This document shows positions 45,636 to 54,486 of a stretch of DNA of 64,000 nucleotides, in pieces; positions within the stretch are counted from its first letter, which is position 1, and each line of letters begins with the position of its first letter. The stretch spans positions 124,001-188,000 of the forward strand of contig CAVVGT010000011.1 in assembly GCA_963747775.1 (NCBI GenBank), given 5' to 3'. The position numbers and the translations under genes are program-made. Source of the stretch: JAGVSZ01 sp963747775. Lineage in GTDB: Bacteria; Pseudomonadota; Gammaproteobacteria; Burkholderiales; SG8-39. Under the pieces are notes generated by a model that did not search any database, was not told the DNA's origin, and saw nothing but the letters and a program-made list of their open reading frames with translations.

Positions 45636-46765
45636 AGTACGTCGACGAATTCCGCGACGGGGAGCTCGCCCGCATTCTCGCCGAGCGCATCGCGCGGGCG
45701 GTCGAGCCGGGCCGTCCGTATCGCTTCATGGAGTTCTGCGGCGGCCATACGCATGCGATCTCGCGCTACGGCGTGACCGACCTGCTGCCGGCGAGCGTCG
45801 AAATGGTGCACGGCCCCGGCTGCCCGGTGTGCGTGCTGCCGATCGGACGCATCGACAACGCCATCGCGCTCGCGCTCGAGCGCGGCGTGATCCTGTGCAC
45901 CTACGCCGACACGATGCGCGTGCCGGCCTCGGAGCGCTCCAGCCTGACGAAGGCGAAGGCCGCGGGCGCGGACATCCGCATGGTGTACTCGGCTGCCGAC
46001 GCGGTGCGCATCGCGCGCGAGAACCCGGCGCGCGACGTGGTGTTCTTCGCGATCGGGTTCGAGACCACCACGCCGCCGACGGCGATCGCGATCCTCGAGG
46101 CGGACCGGGCCGGCCTCGCCAACTTCGCGGTCTTCTGCAACCACGTCCTGACGCCGGCGGCGATCGCGAACATCCTCGAGTCGCCCCAGGTGCGCGACAT
46201 CGGCACGGTCCCGCTCGACGGCTTCGTCGGGCCGGCGCACGTCTCGTGCGTGATCGGCAGCCAGCCGTACGAATACTTCGCCGAGGAATACGGGAAGCCG
46301 GTGGTGATCGCCGGATTCGAGCCGCTCGACGTGATGCAGGCGGTGCTGATGCTCGTCGCGCAGGTGAACGACGGCCGTCACGAGGTCGAGAACGAGTTCG
46401 TGCGCGCGGTCACCCGCGAAGGCAACGGCAAGGCGAAGGCGCTCGTCGCGGAGGTGTTCGAGCTGCGCCGCTCGTTCGAGTGGCGCGGCCTGGGCGAGGT
46501 GCCCTACAGCGCGCTGCGGATCAAGACGAAGTACCAGCGGTTCGACGCCGAGAAGCGCTACGGGATCGTGTACCGTGCGGTCGCCGACAACAAGGCGTGC
46601 GAATGCGGCGCGATCCTGCGCGGCGCGAAGCGGCCGAAGGACTGCAAGGTGTTCGGCACGGTCTGCACGCCCGAGAATCCGCTCGGGTCGTGCATGGTGT
46701 CGAGCGAGGGCGCATGCGCGGCGTACTACACCTACGGGCGCTTCCGCGATCGGGAAGCCGCATGA
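45632..46765 (+). CDS. hypD: Hydrogenase Fe(CN)2CO assembly protein HypD
   Basis: 377 residues. FMEFCGGHTHAI and VHGPGCPVCVLP carry the conserved cysteines for iron and ligand handling, IGFETTTPPTA is typical, and the C-terminal [4Fe-4S] site is formed by CECGAI, CKVFGTVC and GSCMVSSEGACAAYY. The start codon overlaps hypC. Intact. Confidence 0.96.
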   Translation: MKYVDEFRDGELARILAERIARAVEPGRPYRFMEFCGGHTHAISRYGVTDLLPASVEMVHGPGCPVCVLPIGRIDNAIALALERGVILCTYADTMRVPASERSSLTKAKAAGADIRMVYSAADAVRIARENPARDVVFFAIGFETTTPPTAIAILEADRAGLANFAVFCNHVLTPAAIANILESPQVRDIGTVPLDGFVGPAHVSCVIGSQPYEYFAEEYGKPVVIAGFEPLDVMQAVLMLVAQVNDGRHEVENEFVRAVTREGNGKAKALVAEVFELRRSFEWRGLGEVPYSALRIKTKYQRFDAEKRYGIVYRAVADNKACECGAILRGAKRPKDCKVFGTVCTPENPLGSCMVSSEGACAAYYTYGRFRDREAA

Positions 46766-47811
46766 GCGCGGTGAAGAAGGACTACGTCCGCCCGATCGAC
46801 TTCAAGACCGGGCGCGTGGACATGGGCCACGGCGCCGGAGGTCGCGCGATGGCGCAACTGATCGACGAGCTGTTCTTGGCCGCGTTCGACAACGAGTGGC
46901 TGCGCCAGCTCAACGATCAGGCCTGCTTCGCCGTGCCCACCGGCCGGATGGTCATGGCGACCGACAGCCACGTCGTGTCGCCGCTGTTCTTCCCCGGCGG
47001 CGATATCGGCTGCCTCTCGGTGCACGGCACGATCAACGACGTCGCGATGTCGGGTGCGTCGCCGCTCTACTTGTCCGCGACGTTCATCCTCGAGGAAGGC
47101 TTCCCTCTGGCCGATCTCCGGCGCATCGTGGAATCGATGGCGGCGGCGTCGCAGGAGGCGCGCGTACCGGTGGTCACCGGCGACACCAAGGTCGTGGAGA
47201 AGGGCAAGGGCGACGGCGTCTTCATCACGACGACCGGCGTCGGCATGGTGCCCGAGGGCGTCGAGATCTCAGGCGACCGTGCCCGGCCGGGCGACAAGGT
47301 GCTGGTGTCGGGCACGCTGGGCGACCATGGCGTCGCGATCATGTCGTTTCGCGAGAATCTCGAGTTCGAAACGACGATCCGCTCGGACACTGCCGCGCTG
47401 CACGGACTGGTGGCGCGCATGGTCGAGGCGGTGCCGGGCATTCGGTGCCTGCGCGATCCGACGCGCGGCGGACTCGCCGCAACGCTGAACGAGTTCGCGC
47501 GCCAGTCGCAGGTCGGCTTTCGCATCCGCGAGCGCCACGTTCCGATCAGATCGGAGGTCAACGCCGCGTGCGAGCTGCTCGGGCTCGATCCGCTCCATGT
47601 CGCGAACGAGGGCAAGCTCGTCGCCGTCTGCGCGCCGGACGACGCCGAGCACCTGCTCGCAGCGATGCGTGCGCACCCGCTCGGCCGGGACGCCGCGGTG
47701 ATCGGCGAGGCGGTCGACGATTCGCACCGGTTCGTCCAGATGGAGACCGGCTTCGGCGGCTCGCGCATCGTCGACTGGCTGTCCGGGGAACAGCTCCCCA
47801 GGATCTGCTGA
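46762..47811 (+). CDS. hypE: Carbamoyl dehydratase HypE
   Basis: 349 residues ending in PRIC, the C-terminal cysteine that accepts the carbamoyl group and is dehydrated to thiocyanate. MGHGAGGRAMAQLI and ATDSHVVSPLFFPGGDIGCL form the ATP site of the PurM-like fold. The start overlaps hypD by 4 bp and the stop overlaps hypX by 1 bp. Intact. Confidence 0.96.
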   Translation: MSAVKKDYVRPIDFKTGRVDMGHGAGGRAMAQLIDELFLAAFDNEWLRQLNDQACFAVPTGRMVMATDSHVVSPLFFPGGDIGCLSVHGTINDVAMSGASPLYLSATFILEEGFPLADLRRIVESMAAASQEARVPVVTGDTKVVEKGKGDGVFITTTGVGMVPEGVEISGDRARPGDKVLVSGTLGDHGVAIMSFRENLEFETTIRSDTAALHGLVARMVEAVPGIRCLRDPTRGGLAATLNEFARQSQVGFRIRERHVPIRSEVNAACELLGLDPLHVANEGKLVAVCAPDDAEHLLAAMRAHPLGRDAAVIGEAVDDSHRFVQMETGFGGSRIVDWLSGEQLPRIC

Positions 47812-49538
47812 TGCGCATTCTTTTCCTCACGCACGCCTTCAACAGCCTCGCGCAGCGGCTGTACGTCGAGCTCGTCGCCCACGGCCACGAGGTGTCGATC
47901 GAGATCGACGTGAACGATCGCGTCACCGAGGAGGCGGTGCGGCTCTTCGACCCCGAGCTGATCGTCGCGCCGTTCCTGAAGCGCGCGATTCCCGAGTCGG
48001 TGTGGCGCAACCGGCGCTGCATCGTCGTCCATCCCGGCATCGCGGGCGACCGCGGGCCGTCGTCGCTCGACTGGGCCGTGCAGGCGCGCGAGGCGAAGTG
48101 GGGCGTGACCGCGCTCGAAGCGGTCGCGGAACTGGATGCCGGACCGGTCTGGGCATCGGTGGACTTTCCGATGCGGGAGGCCGCGAAAGGGAGCGTCTAT
48201 CGCAACGAGATCACCGAGGCCGCCGTGCGGGCGCTGCTCGCGATGCTCGGGCGCATGGCGGACCCGTCCTTCCGCCCTGCGCCGCTCGACGCCGCCGCGA
48301 CCGACGTACGCGGCCGTCTGCGCCCGCTCATGCGCCAGGCCGACCGTGCGATCGACTGGTCGCGCGACGACAGCGCCAGTGTCCTGGCGAAGATTCACGC
48401 CGCCGACGGCGTGCCCGGTGTCCTGGACGAGGTCCGCGGCGTGCCGGTCTATCTGCACGACGCGCACGCGGAGGACTCGCTGCGCGGCGGGCGGCCGGGC
48501 GAGGTGATCGCGCGACGCGACGGGGCGATTCTCCGCACAACGGTCGACGGGGCAGTCTGGATCGGACACCTCAGGCGCAAGAGCGACGGGGAGCCGACCC
48601 TCAAGCTTCCCGCGACGATGGTGCTCGACGAGCACCTCGCCGGCGTGCCCGAAGTACCCGCCGCGTTGTGGGACGAAGCATCCGCGCGCAGTTATCGTGA
48701 GATTCGTTACGAGGAAGCGGGCGGCGTGGGATACGTCCACTTCGGGTTCTACAACGGCGCGATGAGCGCGCGGCAATGCGAGCGCCTGGCCGAGGCGATC
48801 CGGTTCGCGAAGGCGCGCCCGACGCGCGTGATCGCGCTGATGGGCGGCGCCGACTTCTGGTCGAACGGCATCCACCTCAATGTCATCGAGGCGTCGCCCA
48901 CGCCCGCCGACGAGTCCTGGGCGAACATCAACGCAATCGACGACGTCGCCCTCGAGATCTTGACTTGCGACCGTCAACTGACCGTCGCTGCGATGCAGGG
49001 CAACGCGGGTGCCGGCGGGGTGTTCCTCGCGCTCGCCGCGGACCGGGTGCTCGCGCGTCGTGGCGTCGTCCTCAACCCGCACTACAAAGGCATGGGGAAC
49101 CTGTACGGCTCAGAGTACTGGACGTACCTGCTTTCGCGACGGGTCGGCGCGAAGCGCGCGGCGGAGATCACCGGCAACCGCTTGCCGATCGGCGCGCCGC
49201 AGGCCGCGGCGCTCGGGCTGATCGACGAAGCGGTCGGCGACGATGTACCGGGGTTCGTCGCGCACGCGATTGCTGTTGCACGGCGGCTGGCGCGCGACCC
49301 GGGCTACGATGCGCTCCTCGTGCGCAAACGTGCGATTCGCGCGACCGACGAGGCGGCGAAGCCGCTCGCGGCCTATCGCGCGGAGGAACTGGAGCGGATG
49401 AAGCTCAATTTCTACGGCTTCGATCCGAGCTACCACGTCGCACGCTACCACTTCGTGTTCAAGGTGCCGAAATCGCGCACGCCGCTGTACCTCGCCCGGC
49501 ACCGCGCCGGCCGGGCGGCGCCGCGCGTCGCCGCCTGA
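47811..49538 (+). CDS. hypX: HypX/HoxX, CO-ligand synthesis for aerobic hydrogenase maturation
   Basis: 575 residues with two domains. The N-terminal part (about 1-260) is formyltetrahydrofolate hydrolase/transferase-like (LFLTHAFNSLAQRLYVEL, CIVVHPGIAGDRGPSSLDWA). The C-terminal part (about 280-560) is enoyl-CoA hydratase-like (MGGADFWSNGIHLNVIEA, MQGNAGAGGVFLALAADRV). HypX releases CO from formyl-THF through formyl-CoA, so the active-site CO can be made in air. Its presence fits the O2-tolerant small subunit. Confidence 0.94.
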   Translation: MRILFLTHAFNSLAQRLYVELVAHGHEVSIEIDVNDRVTEEAVRLFDPELIVAPFLKRAIPESVWRNRRCIVVHPGIAGDRGPSSLDWAVQAREAKWGVTALEAVAELDAGPVWASVDFPMREAAKGSVYRNEITEAAVRALLAMLGRMADPSFRPAPLDAAATDVRGRLRPLMRQADRAIDWSRDDSASVLAKIHAADGVPGVLDEVRGVPVYLHDAHAEDSLRGGRPGEVIARRDGAILRTTVDGAVWIGHLRRKSDGEPTLKLPATMVLDEHLAGVPEVPAALWDEASARSYREIRYEEAGGVGYVHFGFYNGAMSARQCERLAEAIRFAKARPTRVIALMGGADFWSNGIHLNVIEASPTPADESWANINAIDDVALEILTCDRQLTVAAMQGNAGAGGVFLALAADRVLARRGVVLNPHYKGMGNLYGSEYWTYLLSRRVGAKRAAEITGNRLPIGAPQAAALGLIDEAVGDDVPGFVAHAIAVARRLARDPGYDALLVRKRAIRATDEAAKPLAAYRAEELERMKLNFYGFDPSYHVARYHFVFKVPKSRTPLYLARHRAGRAAPRVAA

Positions 49539-49554
49539 TTCGGGAGGAGGCTCG

Positions 49555-50001
49555 ATGCAGCGTTTCACGATCTCGCTGGAAGACCGGCTCGCAACCGAGT
49601 TTGACGCGCTCATCCGCCAGAAGGGCTACGGCAACCGCTCGGAGGCGGTGCGCGATATGCTGCGCGGCACCATCGAGAAGTCGCGTATCGCGCGCGGCGA
49701 GGCGCTGCACGCCGTCGGTTGCCTGTCCTATGTCTACGACCACCACGAGCGCGACCTGGCTGAGCGCCTCACGGCGCTCGCCCACGAACACCACGACCTC
49801 GTCGTGTCGGCGACCCATGCGCACCTCGACCACGAGACCTGCATCGAGACGGTGATCCTGCGCGGGCGCACCGCCGACGTGCACGCGTTCGCCGACGCCG
49901 TGATCGCCGAGCGCGGCGTGCGCCACGGCGGCCTGAATCTCGTGCCGGCCGACTTGGGTGCTGCGCCGCATCGGCACGTGCACGTCCGGCCCAAGTCCTG
50001 A
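49555..50001 (+). CDS. nikR: Nickel-responsive regulator NikR
   Basis: 148 residues: an N-terminal ribbon-helix-helix (MQRFTISLEDRLATEFDAL, then GNRSEAVRDMLR) and a C-terminal ACT-like domain. The nickel ligands are in HHDLVVSATHAHLDHETC (His, His, Cys). It probably represses nickel uptake genes when nickel is sufficient; the adjacent permease and receptor genes are the obvious targets. 16 bp after hypX. Confidence 0.93.
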   Translation: MQRFTISLEDRLATEFDALIRQKGYGNRSEAVRDMLRGTIEKSRIARGEALHAVGCLSYVYDHHERDLAERLTALAHEHHDLVVSATHAHLDHETCIETVILRGRTADVHAFADAVIAERGVRHGGLNLVPADLGAAPHRHVHVRPKS

Positions 50002-50071
50002 CCTGGGTCAAACCGGTTGACGCGCGTGCCCGTAAGCTGATTTGACTGAGACTTCATACAGGGCGGACCGG

Positions 50072-50890
50072 ATGGAGACCCTCCCGCACGACTGGCTGGC
50101 CCTTGCCGCGCTCGTGTTCGTGCTCGGCGTGAAGCACGGGCTCGATCCGGATCACCTGGTCGCGATCGACGGGCTCACGCGCTTCAACAGCAAGGCGGAC
50201 CGGCGGCTTGCCCGGTGGTGCGGCGCGCTCTTCTCGCTTGGCCACGGGACGGTCGTGATCGCGGTGGCGCTGGTGGTGGGCGTTGCCGCCGGCCGTTGGA
50301 TCGTGCCCGCCTGGCTCGACGAAGTCGGCACTTGGATCTCGATCGGCTTCCTGGTTGCGCTCGGGGTCCTCAATCTCCAGGCGGTACTCGGCACGCCTGC
50401 GGACCGGATCGTCCGTCCGGTCGGCGTGCGCGGTCGGCTGTTCGCGCGGCTCACGCACACCTCCCGCCCGGGCGCCATCGCGCTGGTCGGCGCCTTGTTC
50501 GCGCTGTCCTTCGACACCCTCTCGCAGGCCGCGCTTTTCGCGGTCACGGCCACGCAGATCGGCGGGTGGGCGCACTCGGTCGCACTCGCGCTGTTGTTCA
50601 TGCTCGGCATGACGCTCGCGGACGGCGCGAACGGCCTGTGGATCGCCTCGCTCCTGCGCAGCGCCGACGACCGCGCTCGGATCGCCTCGCGCGTGCTCGG
50701 GCTCGCCGTCGCCGGCCTGAGCCTGGGCGTTGCCGCTTTCGTCGTCGCCGGGCGCTATTCGGCGCCTGTCGCGGCCTGGGCGTCGGGCCGCGAGGTCGTC
50801 CTCGGCGCGGGCGTCATCGGCGCCGTCGCTGCTGCCTTCATTCTCGGCCTCACGCTCGCGCGCCGGCCCGCTGTAGCACCGCGCACTTAG
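50072..50890 (+). CDS. Nickel/cobalt permease, NiCoT family
   Basis: 272 residues from the ATG at 50072; a TTG ten codons earlier is open in the same frame. The NiCoT signature GVKHGLDPDHLVAIDGLTR lies in the second membrane segment. LFSLGHGTVVIAVAL and LFALSFDTLSQAAL are the other conserved segments of the HoxN family. It imports Ni2+ for the hydrogenase. 70 bp after nikR; no clear NikR operator was recognised in the gap. Confidence 0.92.
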   Translation: METLPHDWLALAALVFVLGVKHGLDPDHLVAIDGLTRFNSKADRRLARWCGALFSLGHGTVVIAVALVVGVAAGRWIVPAWLDEVGTWISIGFLVALGVLNLQAVLGTPADRIVRPVGVRGRLFARLTHTSRPGAIALVGALFALSFDTLSQAALFAVTATQIGGWAHSVALALLFMLGMTLADGANGLWIASLLRSADDRARIASRVLGLAVAGLSLGVAAFVVAGRYSAPVAAWASGREVVLGAGVIGAVAAAFILGLTLARRPAVAPRT

Positions 50891-50907
50891 CGCAAGGCCC
50901 CGATACC

Positions 50908-53013
50908 GTGGCCCGAATCGCGACGTGCGCGCGTAGGAAGATTCTTTACTTCTTCTTAAGCACCGCGTTATCGCACGCCTGGGCCTGCCTGGCCCAGACG
51001 GGCACCACGTCGCCGGCCTTGGAAGTGGTCGCGCCCGAGGTCGTCGTCACCGCCGCGCCGGGCGAGCTGCTCGGCGCGGCAACCGCGGCCTCCGAGGGCA
51101 GCGTCGGCCAGCGCGAGATCGAGTCGCGGCCGTCGCTGCGGCCGGCCGACGTGCTCGAGCTCGTGCCCGGCGTGATCGTCACCCAGCACAGCGGCGCGGG
51201 GAAGGCGAACCAGTACTTCCTGCGCGGCTTCAACCTCGACCACGGGACCGACTTCCTGACGCGCGTGATGGGCATGCAGGTGAACTTCCCCACCCATGCC
51301 CACGGCCAGGGCTACATGGACCTCAACTTCCTGATCCCGGAGCTCGTGCAGCGCCTCGACTACCGCAAGGGGCCGTACTACGCCGACGTCGGAGACTTCT
51401 CGTCGGCGGGCAGCTCGGACATCGAGTACTTCCGCCGCCTGCCGCAGAACTTCGCGCTGGGCGAGATCGGCTCCTATTCGTACGGCCGCGCGCTGGTCGC
51501 GGCTTCGCCCCAGCTCGGCCCCGGCACCCTGCTCGTTGCGGGCGAGTGGGTGACCGACGACGGGCCGTGGGAGGTGCCGCAGAACTTCCGCAAGCTAAAC
51601 GGCGTCGCCTCCTACAGCGTCGGCACCGCTTCCGACGGGTGGCAGGTGACCGGCATGGCCTACAGCGGGAAATGGAACGCGACCGACCAGGTGCCGTTGC
51701 GCGCGCTCGAGAGCGGCGAGATCGGGCGCTTCGGCTCGCTCGATGCCTCCGACGGCGGCAAGTCGCAGCGCTATTCGCTCTCCGGCCGCTGGGGCCGCAC
51801 CGGGAAGGACGAGTCGACGCGGGCCGGCGCCTACTTCATCGACTACAAGCTCGACCTCTGGTCCAACTTCACGTTCTTCCTCAACGACCCGGTCAACGGC
51901 GACCAGTTCCAGCAGTCGGACCGGCGCCGGGCGTACGGGCTCGACCTGGCGCAGGACTGGATCGGGCGCCGGGGCGAGGCGGAGTACATAAACACCATCG
52001 GGCTGCAGGGTCGCTACGACGACATCCCCAGGGTCGGGCTCCACCTCACGCGGGAACGCGAGCGGCTCGCGACGATCCGCGAGGACAGCGTCGACGAATG
52101 GAACGTCGGCGTCTACGCGCAGAACGACACGCGCTGGAACGCGTGGTTGCGCACCGTCGCGGGCCTGCGCTGGAACCGGTTCGACTTCGACGTGCGCAGC
52201 AGCCTGACCGACAACTCGGGCAAGGCCTCCGCGAGCGTGCTCAGCCCGAAGGTACAGGTCGTGCTCGGACCTTGGGCGCGCACCGAGTACTACCTCGCGT
52301 ACGGGCAGGGCTTCCATTCCAACGACGCGCGCGGCGTCACCACCCGCGTCAACCCCGATCCGCGCGACCCCGGCTACCTGCAGGCGGTCGACCCGGTCAC
52401 GCCGATCGTGAAGACCACGGGCTACGAGGCGGGGCTGCGCAGCATCCCGTTCGAGGGGTTCCAGACCACCCTTGCGCTGTGGAATCTCGACGTGGATTCC
52501 GAGCTCCTGTTCGTGGGCGACGCGGGGACGACCGAGCCGAGCCGACCGAGCAAGCGCTACGGGATCGAGTGGTACGGGTATTACACACCGCGCCCATGGC
52601 TCGCGCTCGACCTTCTCGCCGCGTACACCAAGGCCCGCTTCACCGACGACGATCCGGTCGGCGATCGCATCCCGGGCGCGATCCAGACCGCGCTCGCCGG
52701 CGGCATCACGCTGTTCCCGCTGAACGGGTGGTTCGGGAGCCTGCGGTTCCGCTACTTCGGCGCGCGTCCGCTCGTCGAGGACAATTCCGTGCGCTCCGCG
52801 TCGTCGTCGATGTGGAACCTGCGCGCGGGCTACCAGTTCGCAAAGCGCGCGCAGATTGCGTTCGAGGTCATCAACCTGTTCGACCAGAAGGTGAGCGACA
52901 TCGACTACTTCTACGAATCACGCCTCGCAACCGAGCTCGCGCCGGTCAGCGACATCCACACGCATCCGGCAGTGCCGCGCACGCTCAGACTCGCAGTGAA
53001 GCTCGGGTTTTGA
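50908..53013 (+). CDS. TonB-dependent outer-membrane receptor, probably for nickel
   Basis: About 701 residues from the GTG at 50908. The leader RRKILYFFLSTALSHAWACL ends near ACLAQ. The plug domain shows PEVVVTAAPG, SLRPADVLELVPGVIVTQHS, YFLRGFNLDHGTDF and VNFPTHAHGQGYMDLNFLIP, followed by a 22-strand barrel ending in LRLAVKLGF. The substrate is inferred from gene order (nikR, NiCoT, receptor). A longer in-frame opening upstream is antisense-like read-through of the permease gene. Confidence 0.9.
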   Translation: MARIATCARRKILYFFLSTALSHAWACLAQTGTTSPALEVVAPEVVVTAAPGELLGAATAASEGSVGQREIESRPSLRPADVLELVPGVIVTQHSGAGKANQYFLRGFNLDHGTDFLTRVMGMQVNFPTHAHGQGYMDLNFLIPELVQRLDYRKGPYYADVGDFSSAGSSDIEYFRRLPQNFALGEIGSYSYGRALVAASPQLGPGTLLVAGEWVTDDGPWEVPQNFRKLNGVASYSVGTASDGWQVTGMAYSGKWNATDQVPLRALESGEIGRFGSLDASDGGKSQRYSLSGRWGRTGKDESTRAGAYFIDYKLDLWSNFTFFLNDPVNGDQFQQSDRRRAYGLDLAQDWIGRRGEAEYINTIGLQGRYDDIPRVGLHLTRERERLATIREDSVDEWNVGVYAQNDTRWNAWLRTVAGLRWNRFDFDVRSSLTDNSGKASASVLSPKVQVVLGPWARTEYYLAYGQGFHSNDARGVTTRVNPDPRDPGYLQAVDPVTPIVKTTGYEAGLRSIPFEGFQTTLALWNLDVDSELLFVGDAGTTEPSRPSKRYGIEWYGYYTPRPWLALDLLAAYTKARFTDDDPVGDRIPGAIQTALAGGITLFPLNGWFGSLRFRYFGARPLVEDNSVRSASSSMWNLRAGYQFAKRAQIAFEVINLFDQKVSDIDYFYESRLATELAPVSDIHTHPAVPRTLRLAVKLGF

Positions 53014-53343
53014 CCACTCGTTCCATCCCGAGGAGACCCTGATGAAGAGATGCTGTCGGCGGCGCTCGTGCCGCGCTAGGGAAACGGAAGCGAAGATACC
53101 GGCCGGCGGCCGGTCTTGGCGGCGCGCGGACGCGCTAGCCGCGGAACTTGACGACCAGCAGACCGACGAGGGCTAGGAAAAGAATAATCAGATAGATGTC
53201 TAGAAAGGACATTGCGAGTCCCTTATATGTTTTTCCCCGAGAGCGTGCGCGGAGTATACCTCTCGCCAAAGGCCGCTCAACCTACCCCAAGCCACCTCGG
53301 TGCAACCGGACATATTTCACAACTATTCACATTGGCGCGGGAT
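53014..53343. other. 330-bp region between the receptor and the MetE-like gene
   Basis: Contains no standard gene. A strong ribosome site (GAGGAGA) precedes an ATG at 53042. The frame from it is a 44-codon Arg/Cys-rich peptide of no known type, ending at 53176. Reading two bases on from ATG-AAG-AGA gives LSAALVPR and a stop, like the start of a signal peptide that has lost its frame. It may be the remnant of a secreted-protein gene that followed the receptor. A 25-codon membrane peptide lies on the minus strand (separate entry). The section 53213-53343 is relatively AT-rich and shows nothing recognisable. Confidence 0.4.
53135..53212 (-). CDS. Candidate 25-residue single-span membrane peptide
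   Basis: MSFLDIYLIILFLALVGLLV continues with VKFRG and a TAG stop. It is one hydrophobic helix of about 19 residues with a basic C-terminal end, the layout of small inner-membrane peptides. AAGGGA lies 6 bases before the ATG. Codon use (ATT, CTT, CTA) is less GC-rich than in the neighbours. Too short to be sure it is translated. Confidence 0.35.
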   Translation of the reverse strand: MSFLDIYLIILFLALVGLLVVKFRG

Positions 53344-54369
53344 TCAAGCGGCTTTCTGCGCACGACGCCCCTCGTAGAGGTCCCGCCCGGCCGCGAGCGC
53401 CCGGATCTTGCCGTCCGCAATGCTGCGCTTCAGCATCCAGAAGCCGCAGTCGGGGTGAATGTAGCGCACCCGGCCCGCGCCGATGACCCGCTCCGCGGCC
53501 TCGATCGCGTGCGCGACCGCGTCGGCCGACTCGATCTCCGTGCGCTTAATGTCGACGACCCCGAGGCCCATTCCGATCTCGGGCCGCAGCTCCTTGAAGA
53601 CCGCGAGCTCCTCGGACGGACGGTGCGCGCACTCCATCACGATGTGGTCGACGTGCAGGGCGTTGAGGTATTTCATCAGCTGTCCCCAGGTTCCCTTCTG
53701 GATCGACTGCCCGCCGTAGTTGCCGAAGCACAGGTGCACCGCGGGCTTGGCCTTCACCGCGTCGAGGACGCGGTTCATTGCAGCCGCCGCCCACTCCCAC
53801 TCCTCGGGCGCGCCGGGCAGGTTCGCCTCGTCGAGCTGGACCACGTCCGCGTCGATGTACGTGACCTGCGCCGCGAGCGCGTCGGCGAGCGCGAAGGCCA
53901 CTTCTGCCACCGACTTGTAATGGCGGTTCGCCAGCACCTTGGCGAGCATGTGCGGGCCGGTGATCGTGAACTTGAACGGCCGGCTGGCGAAGGCCTTGGC
54001 GCGCGCGCAGGCGAGCGGCAGGTCGAGCGCGCCGGCGCCGATCGGCCCGTCGACCACGCCGGGCGGCCGGGTGCGAAAGCCCATCCCGCGCTGCGAGCGG
54101 TACGCGATCAGCTCCTCGAAGCTCATGCGCGTGCGGATGCCGTCCATCGGCCGCACGAAGTACTCGATCATCCCGTTCGTCTCGGGATGGTTGACGTCGA
54201 AGCGGTACAGCTCGCCGTCGCACACGAGGTCGATGCCTGCCTGCTCCTGCGTGTGGATCACGACGCGGGTGGCGTCGGCGAGGGCCTGCTCCGAGGGGGC
54301 GGCGGCGAGCCAGTCGGGGATCGGGTAGGAGCCGACGACGGTGGTCTTGATGCGGGGCGCTGCACTCAT
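53344..54369 (-). CDS. MetE C-terminal-domain-like zinc methyltransferase (second copy)
   Basis: 341 residues, the same length as the protein at 0.5-1.5 kb but clearly divergent. The start is SAAPRIKTTVVGSYPIPDWL. Zinc ligands are HLC near residue 211, Glu in VMECAHRP near 245 and Cys in HPDCGFWM near 307. It lacks the N-terminal half of MetE. It is divergent from the tripartite transporter operon, sharing a 117-bp promoter region with an inverted repeat. Confidence 0.87.
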   Translation of the reverse strand: MSAAPRIKTTVVGSYPIPDWLAAAPSEQALADATRVVIHTQEQAGIDLVCDGELYRFDVNHPETNGMIEYFVRPMDGIRTRMSFEELIAYRSQRGMGFRTRPPGVVDGPIGAGALDLPLACARAKAFASRPFKFTITGPHMLAKVLANRHYKSVAEVAFALADALAAQVTYIDADVVQLDEANLPGAPEEWEWAAAAMNRVLDAVKAKPAVHLCFGNYGGQSIQKGTWGQLMKYLNALHVDHIVMECAHRPSEELAVFKELRPEIGMGLGVVDIKRTEIESADAVAHAIEAAERVIGAGRVRYIHPDCGFWMLKRSIADGKIRALAAGRDLYEGRRAQKAA

Positions 54370-54429
54370 GGGTCACCTCCGGGTGCTGCGGCGGAAGTTT
54401 AAGGGCGTGAGCCGGAGCGTTGCAATCTG

Positions 54430-54445
54430 TTAACGAATCGGTTAA
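54430..54445. promoter_or_regulatory. Inverted repeat in the MetE-like / tctC divergent region
   Basis: TTAAC-GAATCG-GTTAA is a perfect 5-bp inverted repeat between the two divergent start codons (54369 minus, 54487 plus). It lies 41 bp before the tctC start, a suitable place for a repressor. The TetR gene at the end of the same operon is a candidate binder. Confidence 0.4.
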
Positions 54446-54486
54446 AACCTTCGGCCTCCGTACCCCCGTCCCTTGAGGAGAAAACC

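Noticed and set aside
46575..49538. 987-codon opening ending with HypX
   Set aside because: Only the part from 47811 matches HypX; the upstream part reads hypD and hypE out of frame.
50215..50907. N-terminal extension of the TonB receptor frame through the NiCoT gene
   Set aside because: The extension is out-of-frame permease sequence; the receptor begins with a signal peptide after the GTG at 50908.
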